Below are positions 1 to 5,555 of a stretch of 6,926 bases of DNA, one piece after another. The translations under genes were made by a program, and so were the position numbers. Location: the NCBI GenBank assembly GCA_002501855.1, contig DAOM01000088.1:4864-11789 (forward strand), in the 5' to 3' direction. The notes below the pieces were generated by a model that made no database searches, was not told the origin of the DNA, and saw nothing but the letters and a program-made list of their open reading frames with translations. This DNA is from Candidatus Nitrosopolaris nunavutensis. GTDB taxonomy: Archaea > Thermoproteota > Nitrososphaeria > Nitrososphaerales > Nitrososphaeraceae. Within the stretch, counting starts at the first letter, position 1. Each line of letters begins with the position of its first letter.

Positions 1-381
1 GAATGACACTCCTAAAGATCTTACTGCGAGAAAGCTCACAGCACTAACTACTACGAATGAGATATGTTGTGCTATGTGTACCTGTTCGGGTAATTGCGCG
101 AAATCGAAAACCGAAGGTATATGCAAAAATGCCAATATGGCAGCAGCTATGATGATCCACACGTAGCTATATCTATTGACTGAAAAGATTGCGCGGAGGA
201 ACTTAGTCCAAGATAGGATCAGTGTCCCTAGATCGGTTTTTCTTTTTGAATCCGAAAAAACCAGAAGTTTTAGAATTATTTCAGCGACCTGTACAGATAG
301 CGCCCCAAAAAAAGAACAAAGTATGTTACGCCAAATCTGGCGTCATTCTGTAAATTCTAAGAAAGCCGGTTGAATAGACAT
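1..381 (-). pseudogene. DUF1404/CtaG-like membrane protein, C-terminus cut by window edge, in-frame TGA
   Basis: Read on the minus strand, a frame beginning at the ATG at 381-379 runs off the left edge and is interrupted once, by TGA at 345-343. After the TGA the frame reads RQIWRNILCSFFGALS and continues open for 114 codons to base 1. The product is hydrophobic, with likely membrane segments around FFGALSVQVAEIILKLL, WIIIAAAILAFLHIP and ISFVVVSAVSFLAV. The order HIPSVFDFA, then VHIAQHISF, resembles the conserved His-containing segment of DUF1404, which is related to CtaG-type copper chaperones for cytochrome oxidase. The same frame is also open upstream of the ATG to a TAA at 471-469, so the original N-terminus may be longer. 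No start codon follows the TGA, so the downstream part cannot be made on its own. The protein-like sequence across the stop suggests a recent nonsense mutation or a base error. The family call is from memory of the motif only. Confidence 0.55.
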
Positions 382-531
382 TACAGTAAGTATCGAAAAG
401 TTGGTTTCTATTAATGAAATTTGGTGGCAGATATTCTCGCCTTTAGACGCGTGTTTTTTTTTCGATGATTAGAATATGATAATTCCGAAGCTACTATGGC
501 AGATAAATTATTCAAAGCACATCCCCCAAAT

Positions 532-568
532 AGATACCTGCAGAAATACTACCCAGGTATCTTTTTTT
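532..568 (+). terminator. Hairpin plus T-run, plus-strand orientation
   Basis: AGATACCTG at 532-540 and CAGGTATCT at 554-562 form a perfect 9-base inverted repeat with a 13-base loop, followed by T at 562-568. This has the shape of an intrinsic, U-tract terminator for plus-strand transcripts. The genes on both sides are on the minus strand, so no plus-strand gene explains it. It could instead be an RNA structure between the two minus-strand genes. Confidence 0.4.
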
Positions 569-632
569 CTCATATGAATCTGTGAGCGCACCAATAGACT
601 CCAATTATCGATCCCTTCATCATTCACTACTA

Positions 633-1126
633 CTAACCCCCATTTCCGCCACTAGAAGCTGCGATGAGACTTGCCGTCATCCATGGGTGTATAGTACAAT
701 GGTAAGGGATTGTTGCTTGTCCCTTGATTATAGCTGAGCCGGAAGAACCAGGTTGTATAATACCGGTATCAAAAGAATTGTCAGTAGCGGTAGCTGTGTG
801 CGGAGCCGAATCCTTATTAGTCCAAGTTATTTTGGCACCACTAAGACGCTAGCAGGGCTGGGCTGGTAGAATATTTTGACCTGCTTAGTAGCAGCTCCTT
901 GTGGTATTGATATCTTGGTAGTCAATTGTGAAGCTCCTCCATTGTTGGTATTATTGGTTCGGTTATTAGCAATATTACTAGTAGTACTGCTCGCTACGAC
1001 AGAGGTCTGTTGGTATGAGCTATTACTAGCTTGTCTTTGTGATGCAACTGAAGAGACATATATTGTGGCAATAGCTGCCAATGCTATACCTATTCCAAAT
1101 GTTGCTTTAGAGAGAACAGAATTCAA
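633..1126 (-). pseudogene. Plastocyanin-like secreted blue copper protein, frameshifted
   Basis: A cupredoxin of the type that Thaumarchaeota use as extracellular electron carriers. The first frame (TTG at 1126-1124, stop at 829-827) gives an N-terminal membrane or signal segment (residues about 8-26), a Ser/Asn/Thr-rich linker with possible N-glycosylation sites (about 31-68) and the first barrel strands (KISIP..QVKIFYQPSPASV). The rest is in another frame, ending at TAG 635-633: GAKITWTNKDSAPHTATATD, later YHCTIHPWM. This supplies all four type-1 copper ligands: His in APHTAT, then Cys, His and Met in CTIHPWM. Inserting one G in the GTGG at about 838-839 would join SVLV to GAKITW perfectly, giving about 163 residues. 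The exchange must lie between the stops at 851-849 and 829-827. The TTG start is weak: an ATG at 1134-1132 would be in frame with one extra base, so a second lesion is possible. Cupredoxin identity is firm; whether the frameshift is biological or an error is not. Confidence 0.85.
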
Positions 1127-1164
1127 TAAGTCATTAAAGTTGGCGTGGCTCTTATACTATTTGA

Positions 1165-1176
1165 CAAATATTAAAG
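1165..1176 (-). promoter_or_regulatory. Possible TATA box for the plastocyanin-like gene
   Basis: The minus strand reads CTTTAATATTTG here. It is centred about 36 bases before the ATG at 1134 and 44 before the TTG at 1126, which would give a short leader in an archaeal promoter. A second candidate, TAGTATAAG, lies closer, at about 1150-1158. No separate BRE is obvious. Confidence 0.35.
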
Positions 1177-1369
1177 CTCAATTTTTTGGATGAGTAACCC
1201 AATCCGATCCTAAAAAGAACATCAATCTGAATCGTTAAGAAACTTGCCACAACGAGATGTTCGTGATACAAGATGATTCTGATCGTTGGACGAATTTATG
1301 CTTCATCATAGCGTGGTCATCAATTGGTCTTGCTTCATGTTCTTAGACCGGCAACCTGAGGATGTCAGT

Positions 1370-1570
1370 TTAGGTGCATTGGATTACCCTGTAGTCAGTA
1401 TTTTTAGTCGCGATACTGATACCGATACTTTTAGCACAATCCCCCTTAGCAGGAGAGGAAGCACCGTCCGCAGAGGAAGCAGTATCAGCACCAACAATCT
1501 GCCTAAACAACGGGACCAACACACCCGCGTTAATGTAAAAGAACGCGCTAGAAGGAAAGTAAAAACACAT
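1370..1570 (-). other. Doubtful open frame, possible remnant of an exported protein
   Basis: A 66-codon minus-strand frame begins at ATG 1570-1568 and ends at TAA 1372-1370. Its middle reads GVLVPLFRQIVGAD, then an Ala/Ser/Asp/Gly-rich stretch (TASSADGASSPAKG) like the linkers of archaeal exported proteins, then IGISIATKNTDYRVIQ. Local GC is higher than in the surroundings. Just after the stop, another frame stays open as APKLTSSGCRSKN until a TGA, which would fit a frameshifted end. I recognise no family, and both ends are unconvincing. A plus-strand frame across the same region (1286-1606) is Arg/Asp-rich in an unnatural way and looks like a shadow. This may be degraded coding sequence or chance. 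Confidence 0.25.
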
Positions 1571-1586
1571 TTACTTTCCATTTTTT
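1554..1586 (+). terminator. 10-base perfect hairpin followed by T6
   Basis: GGAAAGTAAA (1554-1563) and TTTACTTTCC (1570-1579) are perfect inverted arms around a 6-base loop, followed by A and six T (1581-1586). It looks like a plus-strand terminator, but no convincing plus-strand gene precedes it. It overlaps the start of the doubtful minus-strand frame. Confidence 0.45.
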
Positions 1587-1686
1587 CTGAGCATGTATGG
1601 ATCTAATTTTAACTGGCTCCAGGCCGGAGATTTCAGTAAATGAAACCATCTGAATAAAGAAACAACTAGTCGATGGATGGAACGGA

Positions 1687-1857
1687 CTAACCTATATTTG
1701 CAAGAAAATAACTGCAAGCCCACAGTACTTGCTTGAGTTCACCTGGTACCGCATAGTACATAATTATTCTGGTAACTCTCCCGTCTCCCTTATCGGAGAG
1801 TTTTTCACTTTTCACATACAGGCCACGTCCATTGATGGTAAGGTGTTTGTGTATCTT
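1687..1857 (-). pseudogene. Short unrecognised reading frame lacking a good start
   Basis: The minus strand is open from just after a TAA at 1860-1858 to TAG at 1689-1687. It reads through HLTINGRGLYVKSEKL, then GRVTRIIMYYAVPGEL, ending in FLANIG. This looks like genuine protein: mixed charged and hydrophobic residues and balanced composition. There is no ATG until the IIMYY segment. The only other usable start is GTG at 1815-1813, which would drop the N-terminal strand and leave 42 residues. It lies directly downstream of the intact flavoprotein gene on the same strand, so it could be a small gene of that operon whose start was lost by a frameshift or mutation. I do not recognise a family, and chance is possible. 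Confidence 0.35.
1774..1805 (+). terminator. 8-base hairpin with T-run, plus orientation
   Basis: AACTCTCC (1774-1781) and GGAGAGTT (1795-1802) pair perfectly around a 13-base loop, with T continuing to 1805. It lies inside the short minus-strand frame. Eight-base inverted repeats arise by chance in a sequence of this length, so this one is weak alone; its orientation matches the two stronger hairpins. Confidence 0.25.
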
Positions 1858-1872
1858 TTACAAGTTGAAAAG

Positions 1873-1882
1873 ACCACGTGGT
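1873..1882. promoter_or_regulatory. ACCACGTGGT palindrome, possible operator
   Basis: A perfect 10-base palindrome with a CACGTG core is flanked by GAAAA on both sides. It lies just beyond the stop of the flavoprotein gene and before the short frame at 1687-1857. It could bind a dimeric regulator; nothing else in the window shares it. Confidence 0.25.
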
Positions 1883-1899
1883 GAAAACTTATCTGCTCA

Positions 1900-2382
1900 T
1901 TAACTATCTTCTAAACCCCAGCTAACCTTATTGCCAGGCTGTACTTTTACAAAGGGAGAGTCACCTTCCCTCCATGGATCATTTCTTACCCATTCGAACT
2001 TTTTTTCAAATATCTTATACAGTTTTTTGAATTCTTCGCCTCTTTCAACCAAATCCGCTGTGCCTTGGATTACCACTGCTTTGTTGTTTAGTGATGAATT
2101 ATAAACATCAATTATAACGGCGATTCTCTTATTTTTTTCAAGATTTTTATATTTTATAGTATTATAATCAGTGGCAAAGTAAAGGAAATCGTTTTCGTGT
2201 ATGTAATTAACCGGTACGATATGTGGAATATCGTTGTGTGAAGTAGCTACTCTGCATACCTCATTTTCTAAAAGAAATGAAACTTCTTTTTTTGTGAATT
2301 TTACCGGCTTATTACTACCTTTCAAATTATCTATACTTGTTGAGAGCCTTAAAATAAAAATCTTTGTCAGTGTAACTCTCAT
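1900..2382 (-). CDS. Pyridoxamine 5'-phosphate oxidase-fold (FMN/F420 split-barrel) protein
   Basis: A cytoplasmic protein of 160 residues with the split-barrel fold of the PNPOx-like superfamily, which binds FMN or F420. The substrate cannot be told. After a short helix (FTKKEVSFLLEN, about 29-40) come the characteristic strands VCRVATSHNDIPHIVPVNYI (42-61) and DFLYFATDYNTIKYKNLEKN (65-84). Next come IAVIIDVYN, VVIQGTADLVE and the C-terminal VSWGLEDS. The length fits the small archaeal members, which are often annotated only as PPOX-class proteins. True pyridoxine-phosphate oxidase activity should not be assumed. The frame opens with ATG at 2382-2380, but residues 1-20 are not typical of the family; a TTG at residue 20 could be the real start. 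A TATA-like element lies upstream at 2444-2451. The gene is intact, unlike its downstream neighbours on the same strand. Confidence 0.85.
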   Translation of the reverse strand: MRVTLTKIFILRLSTSIDNLKGSNKPVKFTKKEVSFLLENEVCRVATSHNDIPHIVPVNYIHENDFLYFATDYNTIKYKNLEKNKRIAVIIDVYNSSLNNKAVVIQGTADLVERGEEFKKLYKIFEKKFEWVRNDPWREGDSPFVKVQPGNKVSWGLEDS

Positions 2383-2443
2383 GTTCCCTGAGCTGTCGTT
2401 GTAGACTTACACTTTTTAATGTCATTACATAATTTTACAAGTT

Positions 2444-2451
2444 GTTTATAG
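2444..2451 (-). promoter_or_regulatory. Possible TATA box for the flavoprotein gene
   Basis: The minus strand reads CTATAAAC. Transcription would start about 25 bases downstream, leaving a leader of roughly 40 bases before the ATG at 2382. On the other strand the same bases read TTTATA and lie too close to the ATG at 2461 for a usual archaeal spacing. Confidence 0.35.
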
Positions 2452-2460
2452 TGGTGAAAA

Positions 2461-2631
2461 ATGATGAACATGAAAATTGTCTGTATCCTCATATGGCCTG
2501 GCAGCATAAGATATCGCCAATTGTTTAAGTGGGCGATAGAAAAGATTTGGTTAATTTTGAATCCCGCCCATCCATCTGCAATTGACTCTGAACTAGCAGA
2601 TGCAAGACCTCGTTTAGTAAAATTGAAATGA
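2461..2631 (+). CDS. Doubtful small hypothetical protein (56 residues)
   Basis: A plus-strand frame with in-frame ATGs at 2461, 2464 and 2470 and GGTG a few bases upstream. It begins MMNMKIVCILIWPGSIRY, then KWAIEKIWLILNPAHPS, ending in DARPRLVKLK. The N-terminal half is hydrophobic with tryptophans and the C-terminal half is charged. No family is recognised. It sits alone between two minus-strand genes, and its length is within what chance gives, so it may not be a gene. Confidence 0.25.
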   Translation: MMNMKIVCILIWPGSIRYRQLFKWAIEKIWLILNPAHPSAIDSELADARPRLVKLK

Positions 2632-2728
2632 CTAATGATGTCTAGTTAATTCTTGCTCACAATGTCGTAACATCCTAACAGCATTGTACCAACTCACGCG
2701 TCTTTGTCGCCTGAGATGGTGGCTGCTT

Positions 2729-4402
2729 TTATTTGCTCAATGGCAGGCTAAAAGTAAATGTGGCTCCCTTTTCAGGACTATTGTTTTCACCCCATATCTT
2801 ACCACCATGCGCCTCTACAATCCTCTTAGATATGAATAAACCCAAGCCTGTACCTGTATCAGATTTTGTAACAAATCTTGTAAATAACCTTGAAAGTATC
2901 CCAGGATCTATGCCCGTTCCAGTATCCTTTACACTAATAACAACTTCTGTGTTATTGTCGCCCTCACCATAAACATTACCTTCTGTTTTCTCTTTTTCTA
3001 CATTTACTGATATAGTCCCACCATCTGTTTTAGTGAATTTAAAGGCGTTGTTTATTAAATTAGAAATAACTTGTATAATTCTTTCTTTGTCTGCTTCTAA
3101 AAAAATATCCTGAGGTTGATATAATATTTGTACATTTGTACCGTTAAATTGTGTGGTTAATACTATATCATCTAGAACATTTAATATTACATGATTTAAA
3201 TTGAATCGTTCAGTATGCAATTGTAATGACTGGCTTTCAATCTTTGTGAGATCCAATAGATCTTCTGTAAGCCGATTCAATCTTTTTGCATTTCTAGAAA
3301 CAGTATCCAGTAATTCGTTGTACTGTTCGATATTTCCTGTCTTGGAAAGAAGGAGTTGCGACAAACTAAGTATTGGTTGGATAGGGTTTCTTAACTCATG
3401 AGCTGCTATATCGATAAACTCTTTTTGCATCCTCTCCGTTTCCTTTACTTTTTTGTACATTTTAGTTTGAAGCCAAAAGCTTTCAAATATTGAAACATAG
3501 GACAAAACAGTTGATCTGCTATTAGAATAGGTTGCAAATCCTAGAGCATCAATAAAAGTATCTTTTGAATCATCGTTTATTTCGGTAACTAAGGACTGCT
3601 TTCTATCTGTTATCATAATTGTTGATTTGGTTGCTGAAGATGTTTCTATATTTCTTACCTGAATAAGAGAAGGATGAGAAGAGCAAGATAAAACATTTTG
3701 TATTTTTTCTTCTACAGAATAATCATTTAAAGGTGCCAAGATTCTAATATTTATATGGTTATCTGTTGCGACTTTTTTTAGTAATTGTAGTATTCCAATA
3801 TCAGCTTGACGATGTACAGTATTAGTTGTAGGAATCATTATCATTATTTCTTTTGTACATGATTTTATGAGATCTATGAAGATGTTTTGTATTTCAATAG
3901 GATTTCTAATTATTTCTATAACACCTGGTTTAATTCCTTCTTCTATTTCTTGGATTATCTGCTCAGCTGGTATAGCTTTGATCCAAAGAGTTTCAAATAA
4001 GTATTTTTGCTGTTCCACAACATCTTTGACGTTGCTATATACTATCTGGGATGTTACGTTCTCTTTCTGAGATAAAACTACAGGAGCAAGGTATTCTTTT
4101 TCACTTGTCATAAAATTTCCTTTAACTCCATCTAAATGACGAACCTCTGCAAGCTTCATTAGTTCTTTGGAGAAAGAAAGATTATCTTTTGTAATTTCAG
4201 TAATTTGTCTCAATCTAAGGCCCCTACTTCTAAGGACAAGCAATGCCTTGTTGTATGGTTCTACCTCAATTGACACGGACGGTGCTCTAAAATCTGCACA
4301 AATATCTACATTGCTCTTAGACCGAGATAAAATCTCTAGTAATGCGGCAACTACATTCTTTTGTTTCTTATCATCATTATCATTTTTGTCTTTTTTTACC
4401 AT
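2729..4402 (-). CDS. Soluble sensor histidine kinase with tandem TrmB/PLD-like input domains
   Basis: A complete 557-residue cytoplasmic sensor kinase without membrane segments. Residues 1-16 are a Lys/Asp-rich tail. Two input regions follow (about 17-150 and 165-312). Both have the look of the phospholipase-D-like fold of TrmB-type sensors, and they end alike, in LFETLW (135-140) and IFESFW (305-310). A charged helix (311-330) leads into the HisKA dimerisation domain, with the phospho-accepting His335 in AAHELRNPIQPIL. The ATPase domain has the N-box NLINNAFKF (448-456), the G1 box DTGTGID (493-499), the F-box LFTRF and the G2 box GTGLGL (517-522), ending GATFTFSLPL. All catalytic motifs are intact. 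No receiver domain is attached and no response regulator lies in the window, so it is an orphan here. The ligand cannot be inferred. The ATG at 4402-4400 is the only reasonable start; there is no clear Shine-Dalgarno sequence. A 26-base tandem repeat 150-215 bases upstream may contain its control region. Confidence 0.95.
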   Translation of the reverse strand: MVKKDKNDNDDKKQKNVVAALLEILSRSKSNVDICADFRAPSVSIEVEPYNKALLVLRSRGLRLRQITEITKDNLSFSKELMKLAEVRHLDGVKGNFMTSEKEYLAPVVLSQKENVTSQIVYSNVKDVVEQQKYLFETLWIKAIPAEQIIQEIEEGIKPGVIEIIRNPIEIQNIFIDLIKSCTKEIMIMIPTTNTVHRQADIGILQLLKKVATDNHINIRILAPLNDYSVEEKIQNVLSCSSHPSLIQVRNIETSSATKSTIMITDRKQSLVTEINDDSKDTFIDALGFATYSNSRSTVLSYVSIFESFWLQTKMYKKVKETERMQKEFIDIAAHELRNPIQPILSLSQLLLSKTGNIEQYNELLDTVSRNAKRLNRLTEDLLDLTKIESQSLQLHTERFNLNHVILNVLDDIVLTTQFNGTNVQILYQPQDIFLEADKERIIQVISNLINNAFKFTKTDGGTISVNVEKEKTEGNVYGEGDNNTEVVISVKDTGTGIDPGILSRLFTRFVTKSDTGTGLGLFISKRIVEAHGGKIWGENNSPEKGATFTFSLPLSK

Positions 4403-4554
4403 AAATTATCTCATTCTTTTCTTTCTTATCATTGATAGAACGCAGAGCTGTTGAGACTCCTCCATCTAGAGAATTCAGCTAAATGGATTGATTGCATTAC
4501 AATTCCATCAAGATCTTTCCGCTATCTTAGAAAATCTGCTTTTTTCCTTGAGTG

Positions 4555-4617
4555 AGCTGCTATAAGTAAGGTAGGGACCCAGCTGCTATAAGCAAGGTAG
4601 GGACCCAGCTGCTATAA
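4555..4617. repeat. 26-base tandem direct repeat, 2.4 copies
   Basis: Two adjacent 26-base units (4555-4580 and 4581-4606) differ at one base (T or C at unit position 13). They are followed by the first 11 bases of a third unit (4607-4617). Each unit starts AGCTGCTATAAG and ends GTAGGGACCC. It thus contains a TATA-like core and the mirror-complementary GGG-A-CCC, and unit junctions create GGGACCCAGCTGC. Read toward the kinase, each unit presents TTATAGCAGCTGGGTCCC. The arrangement suggests repeated regulator-binding sites or duplicated promoter cores. There are no spacers, so it is not a CRISPR array. Confidence 0.8.
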
Positions 4618-4722
4618 ATACATTAGTCAGCATCTATTGCTAGAAATCACGTCTTTAGCGTAATAATTAGTTATATAATTTTTTCATATATTTCACTCGA
4701 ATTTACTTTTTTATTCGTTATA

Positions 4723-4858
4723 ATGAATGATGTAATTCCCCCCCCATATTCGTTCGAGCTGAAGAGAACTACCAATGCTTGACCAGACTCTACTGACTGA
4801 TATAATTTCGTATAAATGCTGTACGATTAACCAGAATGTAAATGATCAAATAGAGTGA
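4723..4858 (+). other. Two overlapping mini-frames across an eight-C run
   Basis: ATG at 4723 opens a 19-codon frame (MNDVIPPPYSFELK...) to TGA at 4780-4782. It is overlapped by ATG at 4775, a 27-codon frame (MLDQTLLTDIISYKCC...) ending at 4858. The first crosses C8 at 4738-4745. They might be one small gene with a frameshift, but the evidence is slight. Confidence 0.15.
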
Positions 4859-4887
4859 CGATTTTTTGTGACTCCGTATACGAAACC

Positions 4888-4927
4888 CCAAATTCAGGTC
4901 AAATTTGGCTTATAGTTAGATGACCTG
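4888..4927. repeat. Overlapping inverted repeats
   Basis: CCAAATT (4888-4894) pairs with AATTTGG (4902-4908) around the loop CAGGTCA. That loop (4895-4901) is itself perfectly complementary to TGACCTG at 4921-4927. The two hairpins cannot form together. Confidence 0.5.
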
Positions 4928-4952
4928 CTAAGCTTATGATGAAAGGAGCCAC

Positions 4953-5075
4953 ATGGGACATTATATCATATTGTTGAAGCACACGCTCGTTCGTAGTTAC
5001 ATAATCGCAGTGTCTATGGAACGGTTATTCAACTTAAATTTCATCACTAACACAGGCATAAGTCAATGGTTTTGA
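4953..5075 (+). CDS. Doubtful 40-residue open frame with good Shine-Dalgarno
   Basis: The ATG at 4953 is preceded four bases earlier by AAAGGAG, the strongest ribosome-site match in the window. The product begins MGHYIILLKHTLVRSYIIAV and is hydrophobic with scattered basic residues. It ends at TGA 5073-5075. No family is recognised. The ribosome-site match is the only argument for it. Confidence 0.2.
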   Translation: MGHYIILLKHTLVRSYIIAVSMERLFNLNFITNTGISQWF

Positions 5076-5163
5076 TCCTTATTTGGTAGGCATTTATCGC
5101 TTAGGATGACTGTATCTACGGCAAGAAAGAGTATCTTATGAATCCGCAATGTCAAAGACATAA

Positions 5164-5355
5164 TTACCTATACTCGACGTTTATGTAACTAATTTTCTTA
5201 GACTCCCACCGGATAAATTCTTCATTGGGCTGGAGAATTTCAGAACCGGTCTACCAATTTTGGGCGCTTATACAGACATTATGATGGGTAATGCAAAGTG
5301 CTGTTACACCAACTACTCATACAAACGATTAGTTAAGAATTTGCGCCAAAAATAA
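5164..5355 (+). other. Open frame without start, possible gene remnant
   Basis: The plus strand is open for 63 codons between TAA at 5161-5163 and TAA at 5353-5355. It reads LPILDVYVTNFLRLPPDKFF, then GLENFRTGLPILGAYTDIMM, then a basic end (KRLVKNLRQK). The motif LPIL..Y.T occurs twice. The first ATG is at 5281, leaving only 24 residues. Composition is protein-like, but in this much sequence a stretch of this length can be chance. Confidence 0.2.
5208..5250. repeat. Imperfect long hairpin
   Basis: ACCGG (5208-5212) and AAATTCT (5215-5221) pair in order with AGAATTT (5234-5240) and CCGGT (5246-5250). The internal mismatch is 2 against 5 bases and the loop is 12 bases. It makes a 12-pair stem with no T-run after it. 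Confidence 0.4.
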
Positions 5356-5517
5356 CGGAAAAATAATGTTCTACTGCTATATGCCCTTTGTATTTCTCGG
5401 ATTAGTCTCTAAGCCGGTACTTAACAGCAACAATGACAATCACTGCGATACGTACAGAGGAAATCGGAGAACGAAAGGAAACGATCAATTTCTATATATA
5501 TAGCGATTTGCTGAGGA

Positions 5518-5530
5518 ATAAATTATATTA
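5518..5530 (+). promoter_or_regulatory. Probable TATA box for the small zinc-knuckle protein
   Basis: The AT-rich ATAAATTATATTA is centred about 32 bases before the TTG at 5556. This is the spacing expected for a nearly leaderless archaeal transcript and supports that start. Confidence 0.45.
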
Positions 5531-5555
5531 TTGAGCAGTTGCTATAGAAACACCA

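Larger units (their letters stand above)
2383..2728. other. Intergenic stretch between flavoprotein and histidine kinase genes
   Basis: It holds the probable promoter of the flavoprotein gene (2444-2451, minus strand) and a 56-codon plus-strand frame (2461-2631). I saw no terminator-like hairpin after the kinase stop and no other structure. Confidence 0.5.
4403..5555. other. Long gene-poor intergenic region
   Basis: No convincing gene in 1.15 kb. It holds the 26-base tandem repeat (4555-4617), an AT-rich stretch with several TATA-like sequences (4660-4725), an eight-C run (4738-4745), overlapping inverted repeats (4888-4927), a larger imperfect hairpin (5208-5250) and short plus-strand open frames. 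One of those frames (4953-5075, 40 residues) starts at an ATG preceded by AAAGGAG. Another (5366-5503, 45 residues) starts with a hydrophobic MFYCYMPFVFLGLV. None has a recognisable family. Confidence 0.6.

Noticed and set aside
343..345. In-frame TGA read as selenocysteine
   Set aside because: No homologue with Sec or Cys is evident there, no SECIS-like structure was seen, and archaeal selenocysteine use is not known in this group.
176..373. Plus-strand frame of 65 codons
   Set aside because: It is the shadow of the DUF1404-like minus-strand frame, which has membrane segments and a recognisable His-rich pattern.
827..851. Programmed ribosomal frameshift in the plastocyanin-like gene
   Set aside because: There is no slippery heptamer or downstream structure, and programmed shifting is not known for this family. 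A lost base explains it more simply.
876..1193. Plus-strand frame of 105 codons rich in Leu, Val and Ala
   Set aside because: It lies opposite the Ser/Asn/Thr-rich linker and signal segment of the plastocyanin-like gene; the hydrophobic composition is a strand artefact.
1412..1429. Three GATAC(T/C) hexamers in a row
   Set aside because: Too short and imperfect to be more than a local codon repeat within a possible coding frame.
2733..4454. Four plus-strand frames of 66-95 codons opposite the kinase
   Set aside because: All are antisense to a kinase gene with complete catalytic motifs.
4555..4617. CRISPR array
   Set aside because: The units directly abut without spacers, there are only 2.4 copies, and no cas gene is present.
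4403..5555. tRNA or other known RNA gene in the long gene-free region
   Set aside because: I found no T-loop (GGTTCRANTCC-like) sequence or cloverleaf pairing on either strand.
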